Shown here piece after piece: positions 53,029 to 60,963 of a DNA stretch of 64,000 bases. The DNA comes from Caldilineaceae bacterium (GTDB taxonomy: Bacteria; Chloroflexota; Anaerolineae; Caldilineales; Caldilineaceae): positions 1 to 64,000 of the forward strand of contig JAGNDO010000017.1 in NCBI GenBank assembly GCA_018003515.1, written 5' to 3'. The translations under genes were made by a program, and so were the position numbers. The notes beneath the pieces are model-generated. The model saw only the letters and a program-made list of their open reading frames with translations, had not been told where the DNA came from and did not search any database. Numbering within the stretch: the first letter of the stretch is position 1; every line of letters starts with the position of its first letter.

Positions 53029-53287
53029 AAAAGAGCAGTTGAACGCTAAATTGGAAAGCTGGACCGATCAGGCCAGCCTGACCAAAGGACAGCCCACGAC
53101 CGCTACAGAAGCAGCCCCCTTGGCAGAAGATCTCCCACACCGCACGGTCTATACGGCGGAGCGGGGGCTGCTGGACCGTATTGACGCGGCTGCCGAGCAG
53201 GGTGCCCTGAGCCAATCCCAGGTGATCGGGCAATTGTTGACCTGGGCGCTGGACCAGGTGGACGCGGGGCTGCATCACTTGGCGTGA
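53018..53287 (+). CDS. Small ParA-partner-like protein
   Basis: An 89-residue protein whose ATG lies inside the end of the ParA gene. The N-terminus is hydrophilic (KKEQLNAKLESW); the C-terminal ~45 residues (RTVYTAERGLLDRIDAAAEQGALSQSQVIGQLLTWALDQ) suggest a short strand followed by two helices, similar to ribbon-helix-helix or ParB-like partner proteins. Small genes overlapping parA commonly encode its partner, so this role is inferred from position and size. Confidence 0.6.
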   Translation: MTTKKEQLNAKLESWTDQASLTKGQPTTATEAAPLAEDLPHRTVYTAERGLLDRIDAAAEQGALSQSQVIGQLLTWALDQVDAGLHHLA

Positions 53288-53460
53288 CACAAACGGTTAT
53301 GCCAAGCCACCCCCTCCCAACCTCCCCCAGATTGGGGGAGGAGCCGGATCGCCGTAAGGCAAATGGCCACTAACCTAGCACTGTCCCCTCCCCAATCTGG
53401 GAAGGGTTAGGGTGAGGTTGGTAGCTACCTTTTTTGAACGAAAGCCCAAAGGATACACGG
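53288..53460. repeat. Intergenic C/G-rich imperfect palindromes
   Basis: CTCCCCCAGATTGGGGGAG is a near-perfect palindrome (about 53320-53341), followed by CCCCTCCCCAATCTGGGAAG (about 53387-53406) in partial inverse relation. The words CAACCTCCCCC and GGGTGAGGTTGG belong to a widespread intergenic repeat type. No gene is seen. Confidence 0.6.
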
Positions 53461-55233
53461 ATGGAAAACACCACCTTTATTGGCCCGTCACGGCTGGAAA
53501 TCTTACGCCAAGGGTTGGCGGGATTGATCGGCGGCGTGGGTCAGGTCATCACCCGGCAGACCCGGCCGGCCTTGGCCGACTCCAACCGGGCCCTGGCCCT
53601 GTCCACCGCATCCCTGGGGTTGACCGCCGCCGGGGCCATCACCATGCAGCCCTTGCTCCTTGTGGCCGGTGTGCCCTTTGTGCTTTATGTCTATGCTCCG
53701 GCCTTCCGGTCCACCTTTCGCACCCTGCGCAAACGCAACCCGATTGACGGCTCCGTGCTGGACGCCACCCGCATGGCCGTCTGCGTGGTGATGGGCTATT
53801 ACGGCACGGGGGTGGCCAACGCGATGCTCTATTCCCTCAGCCAACGTGTGCTGGCCCAGAGCGAGGATGACTTTGAAGAGAGCCTGAATCAACTTCTGGG
53901 CTTGCAGAGCAGCGATGCCTGGGCCTTTGTGGATGGGGTGGAGATGCGGACTGGGTTCGACAAAATCACCAGCGGCCAAATTCTGGTGGTCAATGCGGGG
54001 GATCTGCTGCCTGCCTCCGGGACGGTTCTCTATGGGTTGGCCCAGGTGGACCAGCGGCTGGCATCGGGGGATGTGATCCCGGTTGAAAAGCGGGCCGGGG
54101 ATGGGGTGCTCATGGCCAGCCGGGTGATCTCCGGTCAGCTTGCCGTGACCGTTGACGACAGCCCGGACCGGCTGGATCTGAGCGCGGTGCGGGAGATCCT
54201 GCGCCAAGCCGTGCTGGGCAAGACCTTTGTCCAGCAGGTGGGTGAGGCAAACGGCCGACGGGCGGCTCCCCTTTCCTTTCTGACCTTTTTCCTGACCATC
54301 CCCTGGCTGGGGGCCAACCGGGCGGCCTCCTTTCTGTGTACCTCGTTTGGCGGCAACATGCGCCTGTTGGGGCCGGTGGGGATTCGCCACACCATTCAGC
54401 AGGCGGCCCAGGAAGGTATTCTGATCAAAGAGGGTCGGGCGCTGGAGCTGGCCAATTTTGTCAACACCCTGGTGATCGATGGCCGCATGTTGTTGGACTC
54501 TTCCGTGGAGATCTACGCCAGGGAGATTGTCCAGGCCCTGCGCCAGCGCAATTGGCAGGCCAGCGGTCTCTTTGGCCGCCCCTTCGCCGTCTATGTGCTG
54601 GCCGACAAAGCGTACCCCGGATTGCAGGAAGCCGCCGCCATCATCGGGGCCGAGGAGCTCTTTGTCGAACCCTTGGCGATTGGCCGGGCCGCCATCATGG
54701 ACACCCTGCAACGCAGCGGGCGGGCCATCTGCTATGTGGGCAGCGGACAGGACGACGGCCCGGTGATGGAAAAAGCAGTGGTCAGCGTAGCTCTGGGTGG
54801 TGCCCTCTCCGCCCCCAGTAGCCCGGCCCAGATCATCTTTGTGGAGAAGAGCCTGGCCCCTCTGCTCACGTTTTTCGAGCTTTCCACCCGTTTCTTGGAC
54901 AAAGAGCGCTTCAGCCTGCTCACACCGGTGATGATGGACATGACCGATATTGCCACCACCCTGCTGATCCATTTCGGGCTGATCTACTCGACTTTTTTCA
55001 ACTATGGCAGCCTTTTGCTCAGCCTGCGCAATGCGCGCACCCCAAAGGTGCGGCGCATGGACCAGCCCGAACCGGCCAGAACCGTGGCGATCGTGCCGAT
55101 CAAGGCCAAACCTGTCGCAGATCCTCAGCCAGAATCCAAGGTGGGGAAAAGCCCAGGAGCCACGCCAAAACCGAGCTTTTCTGACCGATGGCTGGGGCGC
55201 AAAAAGGCGGGGCCATCGTGGCTTGCCGCATAA
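53461..55233 (+). CDS. Degenerate P-type ATPase (pseudo-pump)
   Basis: A 590-residue protein with the full length plan of a P1-type ATPase but lost catalytic residues. Membrane helices at ~50-130 precede an actuator-like domain (GQILVVNAGDLLPASGTVLYG, VEKRAGDGVLMAS) whose T-G-E loop is S-G-D. The phosphorylation motif DKTGT is replaced in FVNTLVIDGRMLLDSS, and the hinge GDGxND reads CYVGSGQDDGP. Phosphorylation therefore seems impossible. It resembles the complete ATPase at 47120 segment by segment (AAQEGILIKEGRALEL vs AAHNGILVKDGRSLEL). The Pro/Lys-rich tail of ~60 residues is extra. Likely a structural partner or sensor for that ATPase or a scaffold for the exporter. Confidence 0.72.
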   Translation: MENTTFIGPSRLEILRQGLAGLIGGVGQVITRQTRPALADSNRALALSTASLGLTAAGAITMQPLLLVAGVPFVLYVYAPAFRSTFRTLRKRNPIDGSVLDATRMAVCVVMGYYGTGVANAMLYSLSQRVLAQSEDDFEESLNQLLGLQSSDAWAFVDGVEMRTGFDKITSGQILVVNAGDLLPASGTVLYGLAQVDQRLASGDVIPVEKRAGDGVLMASRVISGQLAVTVDDSPDRLDLSAVREILRQAVLGKTFVQQVGEANGRRAAPLSFLTFFLTIPWLGANRAASFLCTSFGGNMRLLGPVGIRHTIQQAAQEGILIKEGRALELANFVNTLVIDGRMLLDSSVEIYAREIVQALRQRNWQASGLFGRPFAVYVLADKAYPGLQEAAAIIGAEELFVEPLAIGRAAIMDTLQRSGRAICYVGSGQDDGPVMEKAVVSVALGGALSAPSSPAQIIFVEKSLAPLLTFFELSTRFLDKERFSLLTPVMMDMTDIATTLLIHFGLIYSTFFNYGSLLLSLRNARTPKVRRMDQPEPARTVAIVPIKAKPVADPQPESKVGKSPGATPKPSFSDRWLGRKKAGPSWLAA

Positions 55234-55275
55234 TTCGACCGAATTTGCCTATTTCATCAATCGAGAATCCTAACT

Positions 55276-56328
55276 ATGGTTCAAAACAACATCGATCTTA
55301 TCCTCAATGTGGCCGCCAAAGTGGGTTGGGCCCTCTTTGCCATCTACGCCATCACGTTTTTTCTGGTAGCCGTGCGCAAGTCCGGGTGGGCGCCAGCGGT
55401 GATCCGGCTCTTCTCCTTCCGGGTGCTGCTCCCCCTGATGCTGGCCCTGGGCATCCAACTGCTCAGTATGGCCATTGTCTTTGTGCTGCCCCAACAGGTC
55501 GGGGTGATCGTCTCGGTCATCTCTCCCGGCGGCGTGCGACCCCAGCCTGTGCGCGCTGGATTGCACTGGATCATCCCGTTTTTGGAACAGGATATAATGT
55601 ATCCCATCTCCTGGCAGACCTACACCATGTCCAGCACCCCTGGGGAGGGGGTGCGCCTGACCGATGACTCCATCCGCTCCCGTACCAGCGACGGCCAGGA
55701 GGTGAGCCTGGACTGTTCGATCATCTTCCGGCTGGACCAAGACCAGGCGGTGACTGTGCATGTGGACTGGCAAGAGCGCTATGCCGAGGATTTTGTGCGG
55801 CCTGTGGTGCGGGCGATTGTGCGCCGCCAGGTCTCCCAGTTCACGGCCCGAGAGGTGAACAGTTCGGCCCGCACGGATCTGGAGGCTGCGCTTGACCGCA
55901 TTCTGGCCCAGGAGTTTAACGATAAGGGGCTGGTGCTGGATCAATTCCTGCTGCGGGACATTGCCTTTACCCCAGAGTATTCGGACGCGGTAGAGAGCAA
56001 GCAGGTGGCGTTGGAAGGCCAGGCTCAGACCGAATACGAAGCCCAGCAGATGCGCAACCTGGCTACGGGCCGGGCCGACGCCATCGAGATCGAAGCCAAC
56101 GCCAAGGCCGCCGCCCTCGACGTGATCGGGGTGGCCTTGAGCGAGAATCGGGACTTGATCACCTATGAATATGTGCAGAAACTGTCGCCCAACATCAAGG
56201 TGATGTTGGTGCCCAGCAGTTCGCCGCTCATCCTCTCCCTCCCCGACATGGGGATCACGGACGAATTAACGGCCACAGAATCGATCAGCGGGACCATGCC
56301 GATTACGACGACCGTCACAACGCCCTAA
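55276..56328 (+). CDS. SPFH/Band 7 (stomatin-like) membrane protein
   Basis: A 350-residue protein with two hydrophobic segments (~17-35 and ~48-72) followed by a Band 7/SPFH domain (VGVIVSVISPGGVRPQPVRAGLHWIIPF, TSDGQEVSLDCSIIFRLD, VVRAIVRRQVSQFTAREV) and an Ala/Glu-rich coiled coil (~245-290, KQVALEGQAQTEYEAQQMRNLATG). Such proteins form rings that organise membrane microdomains and protect membrane complexes. It sits 42 bases after the pseudo-ATPase and may scaffold the island's membrane proteins. Confidence 0.88.
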   Translation: MVQNNIDLILNVAAKVGWALFAIYAITFFLVAVRKSGWAPAVIRLFSFRVLLPLMLALGIQLLSMAIVFVLPQQVGVIVSVISPGGVRPQPVRAGLHWIIPFLEQDIMYPISWQTYTMSSTPGEGVRLTDDSIRSRTSDGQEVSLDCSIIFRLDQDQAVTVHVDWQERYAEDFVRPVVRAIVRRQVSQFTAREVNSSARTDLEAALDRILAQEFNDKGLVLDQFLLRDIAFTPEYSDAVESKQVALEGQAQTEYEAQQMRNLATGRADAIEIEANAKAAALDVIGVALSENRDLITYEYVQKLSPNIKVMLVPSSSPLILSLPDMGITDELTATESISGTMPITTTVTTP

Positions 56329-56447
56329 CCTGGCTCGGCGCAAACCAGATCCCCATCAAATCAGCCTTGATGAAACATCAGTCTGGCATAGCCAGCGCCA
56401 ATCAACCACGAAGATGCGAAATAGGAAGCAAACCAAGGAGAAACAAA

Positions 56448-57356
56448 ATGGATCCAATTAGTCTGGTTGTTTTCATCGTTTTGATCGGCGGCGCGTCGAT
56501 CTATCTGGACCGCAAGTGGCAAGTCCGCAAGCTGTTGAAGGCCGAACCGGCCCCGGAAGACGAAAGTCCCGCGGCAGAAGGGGCAGGGGCAGAGGGGGCA
56601 GGGGCAGAAGCCCAAGGGGACGCTGCCTCGTTTCTGTCCCGCACCTCAAACCGGGCTCTGGCCCTGGGCAGCCAGGCCGTGGATCGAGCCAAAGTCCTGG
56701 GCGTCCAGGCCAGCAGCCAAACCAAGGCATTGGGGGCGCAGGCCGCGGGTCAAGCCCAATCCCTGCGGGAGCGATTCCCCGTAGCCTCCAAGGAGTCACC
56801 CTTGCCCACAGAGTTCCGCACCTGGGTGATGGCGGCCGCCGGAGACGACGCCGATCTGAAGAGGTGGCTGTCGGGGCTTGGCGACGAGCAGTTTGCCGAC
56901 TTCACCGGCCATGTGGACACCTTCTGCATCAGTGTGGGGTTTGAACTGGCCTGGCTGGTCAACGGAGAGTTCGACAAGATGCCCGGCTTGGTCGCCAATG
57001 CCGCCCAGGTGGTCACCAACTATTGCCGCTCTTGCGCCCAGGCCGCCGCGGCCCAGATTGAACTCAACGGCTTCCGGGACTATCGAGACTATCTGCAAAG
57101 CCCCGACAGCCGCAAGGGACGGGTCTATGGAGAGAAGCTTCTCGATCACCTGCTTGCGGCCGGCATGACCACGGTCTCCCTCTCCGATTTCCTGGGAGTG
57201 TCGGCCAAAACCAAACAGGAGCATGTCTTGCAGGCCATCCAGTCCGCCGCCGAGAAGAACCCGACTGCCTTCAATCGGGCGCTGATCGCCCTGAGCGCAG
57301 CCGAACCCAGCCCTGCACCCCAGGCCGAACCGACGCCTGCGGCCGCTGCGGCCTGA
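56448..57356 (+). CDS. Hypothetical membrane-anchored protein
   Basis: A 302-residue protein; AAGGAG lies upstream of the ATG at 56448. A single N-terminal membrane helix (ISLVVFIVLIGGASIYL) is followed by an Ala/Gly/Glu-rich low-complexity stretch (~35-65), a helical Ala/Gln repeat segment (~65-110) and a helical domain ~120-280 (TEFRTWVMAAAGDDADLKRWLSGLGDEQFADFTGHV, LVANAAQVVTNYCRSCAQAAAA). It ends in a Pro/Ala tail. I do not recognise the family. It is probably co-transcribed with the SPFH gene. Confidence 0.6.
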   Translation: MDPISLVVFIVLIGGASIYLDRKWQVRKLLKAEPAPEDESPAAEGAGAEGAGAEAQGDAASFLSRTSNRALALGSQAVDRAKVLGVQASSQTKALGAQAAGQAQSLRERFPVASKESPLPTEFRTWVMAAAGDDADLKRWLSGLGDEQFADFTGHVDTFCISVGFELAWLVNGEFDKMPGLVANAAQVVTNYCRSCAQAAAAQIELNGFRDYRDYLQSPDSRKGRVYGEKLLDHLLAAGMTTVSLSDFLGVSAKTKQEHVLQAIQSAAEKNPTAFNRALIALSAAEPSPAPQAEPTPAAAAA

Positions 57357-57423
57357 CTTTGATCCAAAATCGGCCAGGGGGATGGCGTGCCGATCGGCGC
57401 ACGCCATCCCCCTGGCTTTCCCC

Positions 57424-57578
57424 CTAGTACAGCCCAGCGGAAGGTAGTCCAGGATATAATGCTCTAGCCCGGTCCGTGACCGGGCGGGTCTACACGATCT
57501 TCTGCGGCAACCCCGCCCGGTCACGGACCGGGCTAGAGCGCAGGTTTTCCCAGAGTTATTTGCGCCGACCTGTACTAG
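57424..57578. mobile_element. MITE with perfect CTAGTACAG / CTGTACTAG ends
   Basis: The left end CTAGTACAG (57424-57432) and right end CTGTACTAG (57570-57578) are perfect inverted repeats. The centre (57461-57539) is the long palindrome also found twice at 41831-42019. It is the best preserved copy of this family in the window. Confidence 0.82.
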
Positions 57579-57695
57579 TGTTCTGTCACCGCTGATTTGA
57601 TGGATTGTGGAGTCGGGCATCCTCAGATGCCCGCCGTTCGCATCTGAGGATGCGAACTCCTCAATTCCATCATTTGAACGTTGACGGGACACTAG
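57575..57695. mobile_element. Second MITE abutting the first, CTAG ends
   Basis: Ends CTAGTGTTCTGTCA (57575-57588) and TGACGGGACACTAG (57682-57695) match as inverted repeats at 12 of 14 positions. The inner palindrome GCATCCTCAGATGC / GCATCTGAGGATGC is shared with 31351-31425 and 49242-49347. It shares one CTAG with the adjacent MITE. A short triple repeat GGTTTATCT follows at about 57698-57735. Confidence 0.75.
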
Positions 57696-57748
57696 GCTTT
57701 ATCTAAACGGTTTATCTAAACGGTTTATCTGAACGGCATTGAGGCATC

Positions 57749-59893
57749 ATGAGTCGGTTTATTTTTGTACGTGTGGGCGCGATGCTCCTGATCATTGCAT
57801 TGGCTTTACTGGCTGCGCGGTTTGTGCTCACGCGGTCGCTCAGTTGCACGCCGGTTTGCATCAACGTCAGCCTGATCGGGCGGGATCTGCGCAACGAGGA
57901 TCTGGAAAAGGTCGATTTCACCGAGGCGAACCTGCGCCGCAGCGACCTGTCCGGAGCCAACCTGCGCGGGGCGAACTTTTCTGGGGCGCGGTTGAGCGAT
58001 GTTGTGTTCACCAACGCGGATCTGCGGGGTGCCAAGATGCTCGGTGCCGACCTGCGCAACGCTGACTTGCGCGGGGCCAGGCTGAACGGCGCTGATCTGA
58101 GCGGGGCCGTGTTGGACGGGGCCGACCTCACCCAACTGGACCTGACCGAGACCCGGTTATTCGGCGTCTCTTTTATCAGGTCCAAGTTGGTCGAGGTCAA
58201 GCTGACCAACGGCTCCCTGGCCGGCGTCGAGTTTATCTCGGCGGACCTGAGTGGGGCCAATCTGACCGGTGCCAATCTGGCCGGAACTTCCCTGAGCCGG
58301 GCCGACCTGAGCGGGGCGATTTTGGTGGACAGCGACATGGCCGGCAGTTGGATTAACCTGAGCAATCTGACCGGCGCGGATATGACCGGCGCGGACCTTT
58401 CCGGTTCGAGTCTGATCGGGGCCAATTTGGCTTCGGCGGATCTTTCCGATGCCAGATTGATCGGGGCTAATCTGATCGGGGCGCTCTTTCTGGGCACGGA
58501 CTTGCGCTCGGCCTCCTTGCAGGGCATCCGCCTGGTGGTGAGCGAGTTGCTGCCCCTGGACCTTTTGGACCCAGAGCTGGCCGCGTTGAATGAATTGCAG
58601 CGCACGACGGTGATCGTGGATGCCAACCTGCGGGGGGTGCAATACAACGCCCAAACCCAGTGGCCCAGCGGCAAGCTGGTGCTGTTGGCCGGTCTGCTTG
58701 GCCAGGAGTTCGCCGAAGCCGTGGCCGCCCAACAGGTGGCGGAACCTACACTGGAGCCGACTCCCATCCCCGGAGAGGAGGCGGAGGTTGCGTCCGAGGA
58801 AGTCGTCGGCAAGCCCGAGGAAGCCGGGCCACCCATCACCTTCGCCCTCAGCGGGCCGGGCGGCGCGGTAACCAAAAACCTCTACGACCTTTTTCAATCT
58901 ACTGGATATACGGAGACCATCGGCTTTCGGGATGTGGGGACCACCAACGCCATTGCCCTACTTTGTGACAGCAGCGAGGTTGACGGCATTCTGCTGGATC
59001 GGGTGATGACCGCTGTTGAACTGGAAGCCTGTGGCGCAGCTGGCCATGAACTGGTTGGCATTGAGGTGGGGACCACCATTCTTGCTTTTATCGCTGACCC
59101 GGCGAATGAATTTCTCACCGACCTGGCTTTTTCCGAAATCCCCCTTTTGCTCACAGCAGAAGATTGGGCGCAGATCCGCCCAGAGTGGCCAAGCGAGCCG
59201 ATCGTGCGCTTTCTAGCCGAACCGGGATCCGGTGCCTTTTCGCTCCTGACCGAGGGCTTCTTTGCCGAAATCGACCCAAATCCCCTGGCGGCCGCGCCCA
59301 ACACGCTCTTTGATAGCAACGAAATCCAATTGGTGCAGGCGATTGTCACCACCCCCAACGCGGTCGGCTTTTTCAGCCTGAGCAACTACACCCAGAACGC
59401 CGAAATTCTGAAGCTGGTGACTATCGACGGAGTGACGCCCAACACCACAACCGTGGCCAGCGGAACCTATAGCCTGACCCAACCCCTGATGCTCTACGCT
59501 GATCTGGCCCGGGTAGAGGAGAAGCCGGAGACCGGCTATTTCCTCTGGTTCCATCTGGACAATGTCAACACCCTGCTTGGGCGGGCGGGCTTTGCGCCGT
59601 CTGCACCCGAGGTGACAGAGCAAGGCCGGGAAAGCCTGGCCCCCATCCCGACCGCCCCGCCCGTCGTCGCCCAGGACAATGATGGTGTCCAGGCCACCCC
59701 GGCGGCCACGCCCATCCCTAATCCGGCACAGGCACCGCCAGCCACCGAAGCAGCCCCGATCACGGTGACCCCGACGGCCACGCCAACACCTGATCTGGCA
59801 AGTACACCGCCTGCCACCGTAGAAGCAACGCTCACGCCGACTCCCCCCATGGCGACGCCCACGGCGACTCCCCTGGCGACCCCCATACCGTAG
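57749..59893 (+). CDS. Pentapeptide-repeat protein fused to a PstS-like binding domain
   Basis: A 714-residue protein. An N-terminal membrane segment (~8-25, GAMLLIIALALLAARFVL) anchors or exports it. Residues ~40-260 are pentapeptide repeats of A(D/N)LxG type (ANLRGANFSGARL, ADLRNADLRGARL), forming a right-handed beta-helix. Residues ~360-620 resemble PstS-like phosphate-binding domains (FALSGPGGAVTKNLYDLF, GFRDVGTTNAIALLC, GTYSLTQPLMLYAD). A Thr/Pro-rich tail (~630-714) looks like a wall-spanning or disordered linker. The function of such a fusion is unknown; binding of an anion or ligand outside the cell is a fair guess. Confidence 0.8.
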   Translation: MSRFIFVRVGAMLLIIALALLAARFVLTRSLSCTPVCINVSLIGRDLRNEDLEKVDFTEANLRRSDLSGANLRGANFSGARLSDVVFTNADLRGAKMLGADLRNADLRGARLNGADLSGAVLDGADLTQLDLTETRLFGVSFIRSKLVEVKLTNGSLAGVEFISADLSGANLTGANLAGTSLSRADLSGAILVDSDMAGSWINLSNLTGADMTGADLSGSSLIGANLASADLSDARLIGANLIGALFLGTDLRSASLQGIRLVVSELLPLDLLDPELAALNELQRTTVIVDANLRGVQYNAQTQWPSGKLVLLAGLLGQEFAEAVAAQQVAEPTLEPTPIPGEEAEVASEEVVGKPEEAGPPITFALSGPGGAVTKNLYDLFQSTGYTETIGFRDVGTTNAIALLCDSSEVDGILLDRVMTAVELEACGAAGHELVGIEVGTTILAFIADPANEFLTDLAFSEIPLLLTAEDWAQIRPEWPSEPIVRFLAEPGSGAFSLLTEGFFAEIDPNPLAAAPNTLFDSNEIQLVQAIVTTPNAVGFFSLSNYTQNAEILKLVTIDGVTPNTTTVASGTYSLTQPLMLYADLARVEEKPETGYFLWFHLDNVNTLLGRAGFAPSAPEVTEQGRESLAPIPTAPPVVAQDNDGVQATPAATPIPNPAQAPPATEAAPITVTPTATPTPDLASTPPATVEATLTPTPPMATPTATPLATPIP

Positions 59894-59960
59894 GTAGCGT
59901 AGGTAGGATTGCCCATCCGACCCATCCATTTTCACCCTTTGCCACAACACTGGACCCACC

Positions 59961-60944
59961 ATGATGCGTACACTTCAAAGATGGCCCCTCTTCCTTCTGC
60001 TCCTGCTTGGGCTGCTTCCTGTTCTGTCGAGTTGCGCCGGACGGTTGCCGGGCCAGTGCCCGCCGGACTGCACCGATGTCTTTTTGCGCAAGCGCAGCCT
60101 GGACGGGATCAACCTGGACAATGCCAATCTCTCTGGGGCCATATTGGTAGAGACGCGGTTGCAACAGGCCAGCCTGCGCGGAGCCAATCTCTCTGGTGCC
60201 AATCTGACCAGCGCCAACCTTACCCAGGTGGATCTCACCGATGCGGTCCTGATCGGGGCCAACTTGACCCGGGCGAACTTCGCTGGTGCCATTCTGACCC
60301 ATGCGGATTTCTCCGGTGCTGATCTGACCGGTGCTGTGCTGACTGGGGTGGATCTGACCACCGCTAACCTCACAGCGGTTGTGTTGAACGATGCACGGCT
60401 GATCGGGGCGCACCTATCGGGAGCGCAACTGCCCGGCGCTCAATTGATGGAGGCGGATTTGCGTGGGGCCAATCTGGTGGGGGCCAACCTGTCCGGGGCG
60501 ACCCTGACCGGGGCCCAACTTCAGGGCGCAGACATGCGCAGCATCAACTTGCAGGGGGCGGAACTCTCTTTCGCCGCGGTGAGCGGATCAAATATGATCC
60601 GGGCTAAACTGAACGAGGTCTCCGCCTCAAATGCCTATTTTTCCGGGTCCGATCTCTATAAAGCGAACCTCAACGGCGCTTATTTTGAATTTGTGGATTT
60701 TGGGGGCAGTCGCATGAGCCTGGCACAGATGACGAATATGACCCTGAGTGAGGTAAACTTTGGCGGCGCTCGTATCTTGGGGGCCAATCTGGAATATTCG
60801 GTGTTGGATGGTGAGGGAATCATCCCTGGGACCGAAACCTATCTTTTCCACGCCGACCTCAGCGGGGTGCGCTACGACAACCATACCAAGTGGCCGGAAG
60901 GCTTTGTCCCACCGGCCACTGCGGTTGAGATAAGCGTCGAGTAA
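59961..60944 (+). CDS. Pentapeptide-repeat lipoprotein
   Basis: A 327-residue protein with a lipoprotein signal: hydrophobic core FLLLLLGLLPV and lipobox LSSC with Cys25. Nearly the whole mature part (~45-300) consists of pentapeptide repeats (ANLSGANLTSANLTQVDL, ADFSGADLTGAVLTGVDL). It is a close relative of the repeat part of the gene just upstream, both beginning after a C-x-P-x-C segment, so one probably arose by duplication. It should sit on the outer face of the membrane. Its partner is unknown. Confidence 0.85.
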   Translation: MMRTLQRWPLFLLLLLGLLPVLSSCAGRLPGQCPPDCTDVFLRKRSLDGINLDNANLSGAILVETRLQQASLRGANLSGANLTSANLTQVDLTDAVLIGANLTRANFAGAILTHADFSGADLTGAVLTGVDLTTANLTAVVLNDARLIGAHLSGAQLPGAQLMEADLRGANLVGANLSGATLTGAQLQGADMRSINLQGAELSFAAVSGSNMIRAKLNEVSASNAYFSGSDLYKANLNGAYFEFVDFGGSRMSLAQMTNMTLSEVNFGGARILGANLEYSVLDGEGIIPGTETYLFHADLSGVRYDNHTKWPEGFVPPATAVEISVE

Positions 60945-60963
60945 TGAATCGATTGTTTGACCT

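Noticed and set aside
52279-53287. Plasmid partition locus or integrated plasmid
   Set aside because: No replication initiator, parS-like iterons or mobilisation genes are seen within the window.
53503-54972. 489-codon minus-strand open frame opposite the degenerate P-type ATPase
   Set aside because: Considered because the + strand protein is degenerate, but the + strand aligns with the complete ATPase along its length and the minus strand resembles no family.
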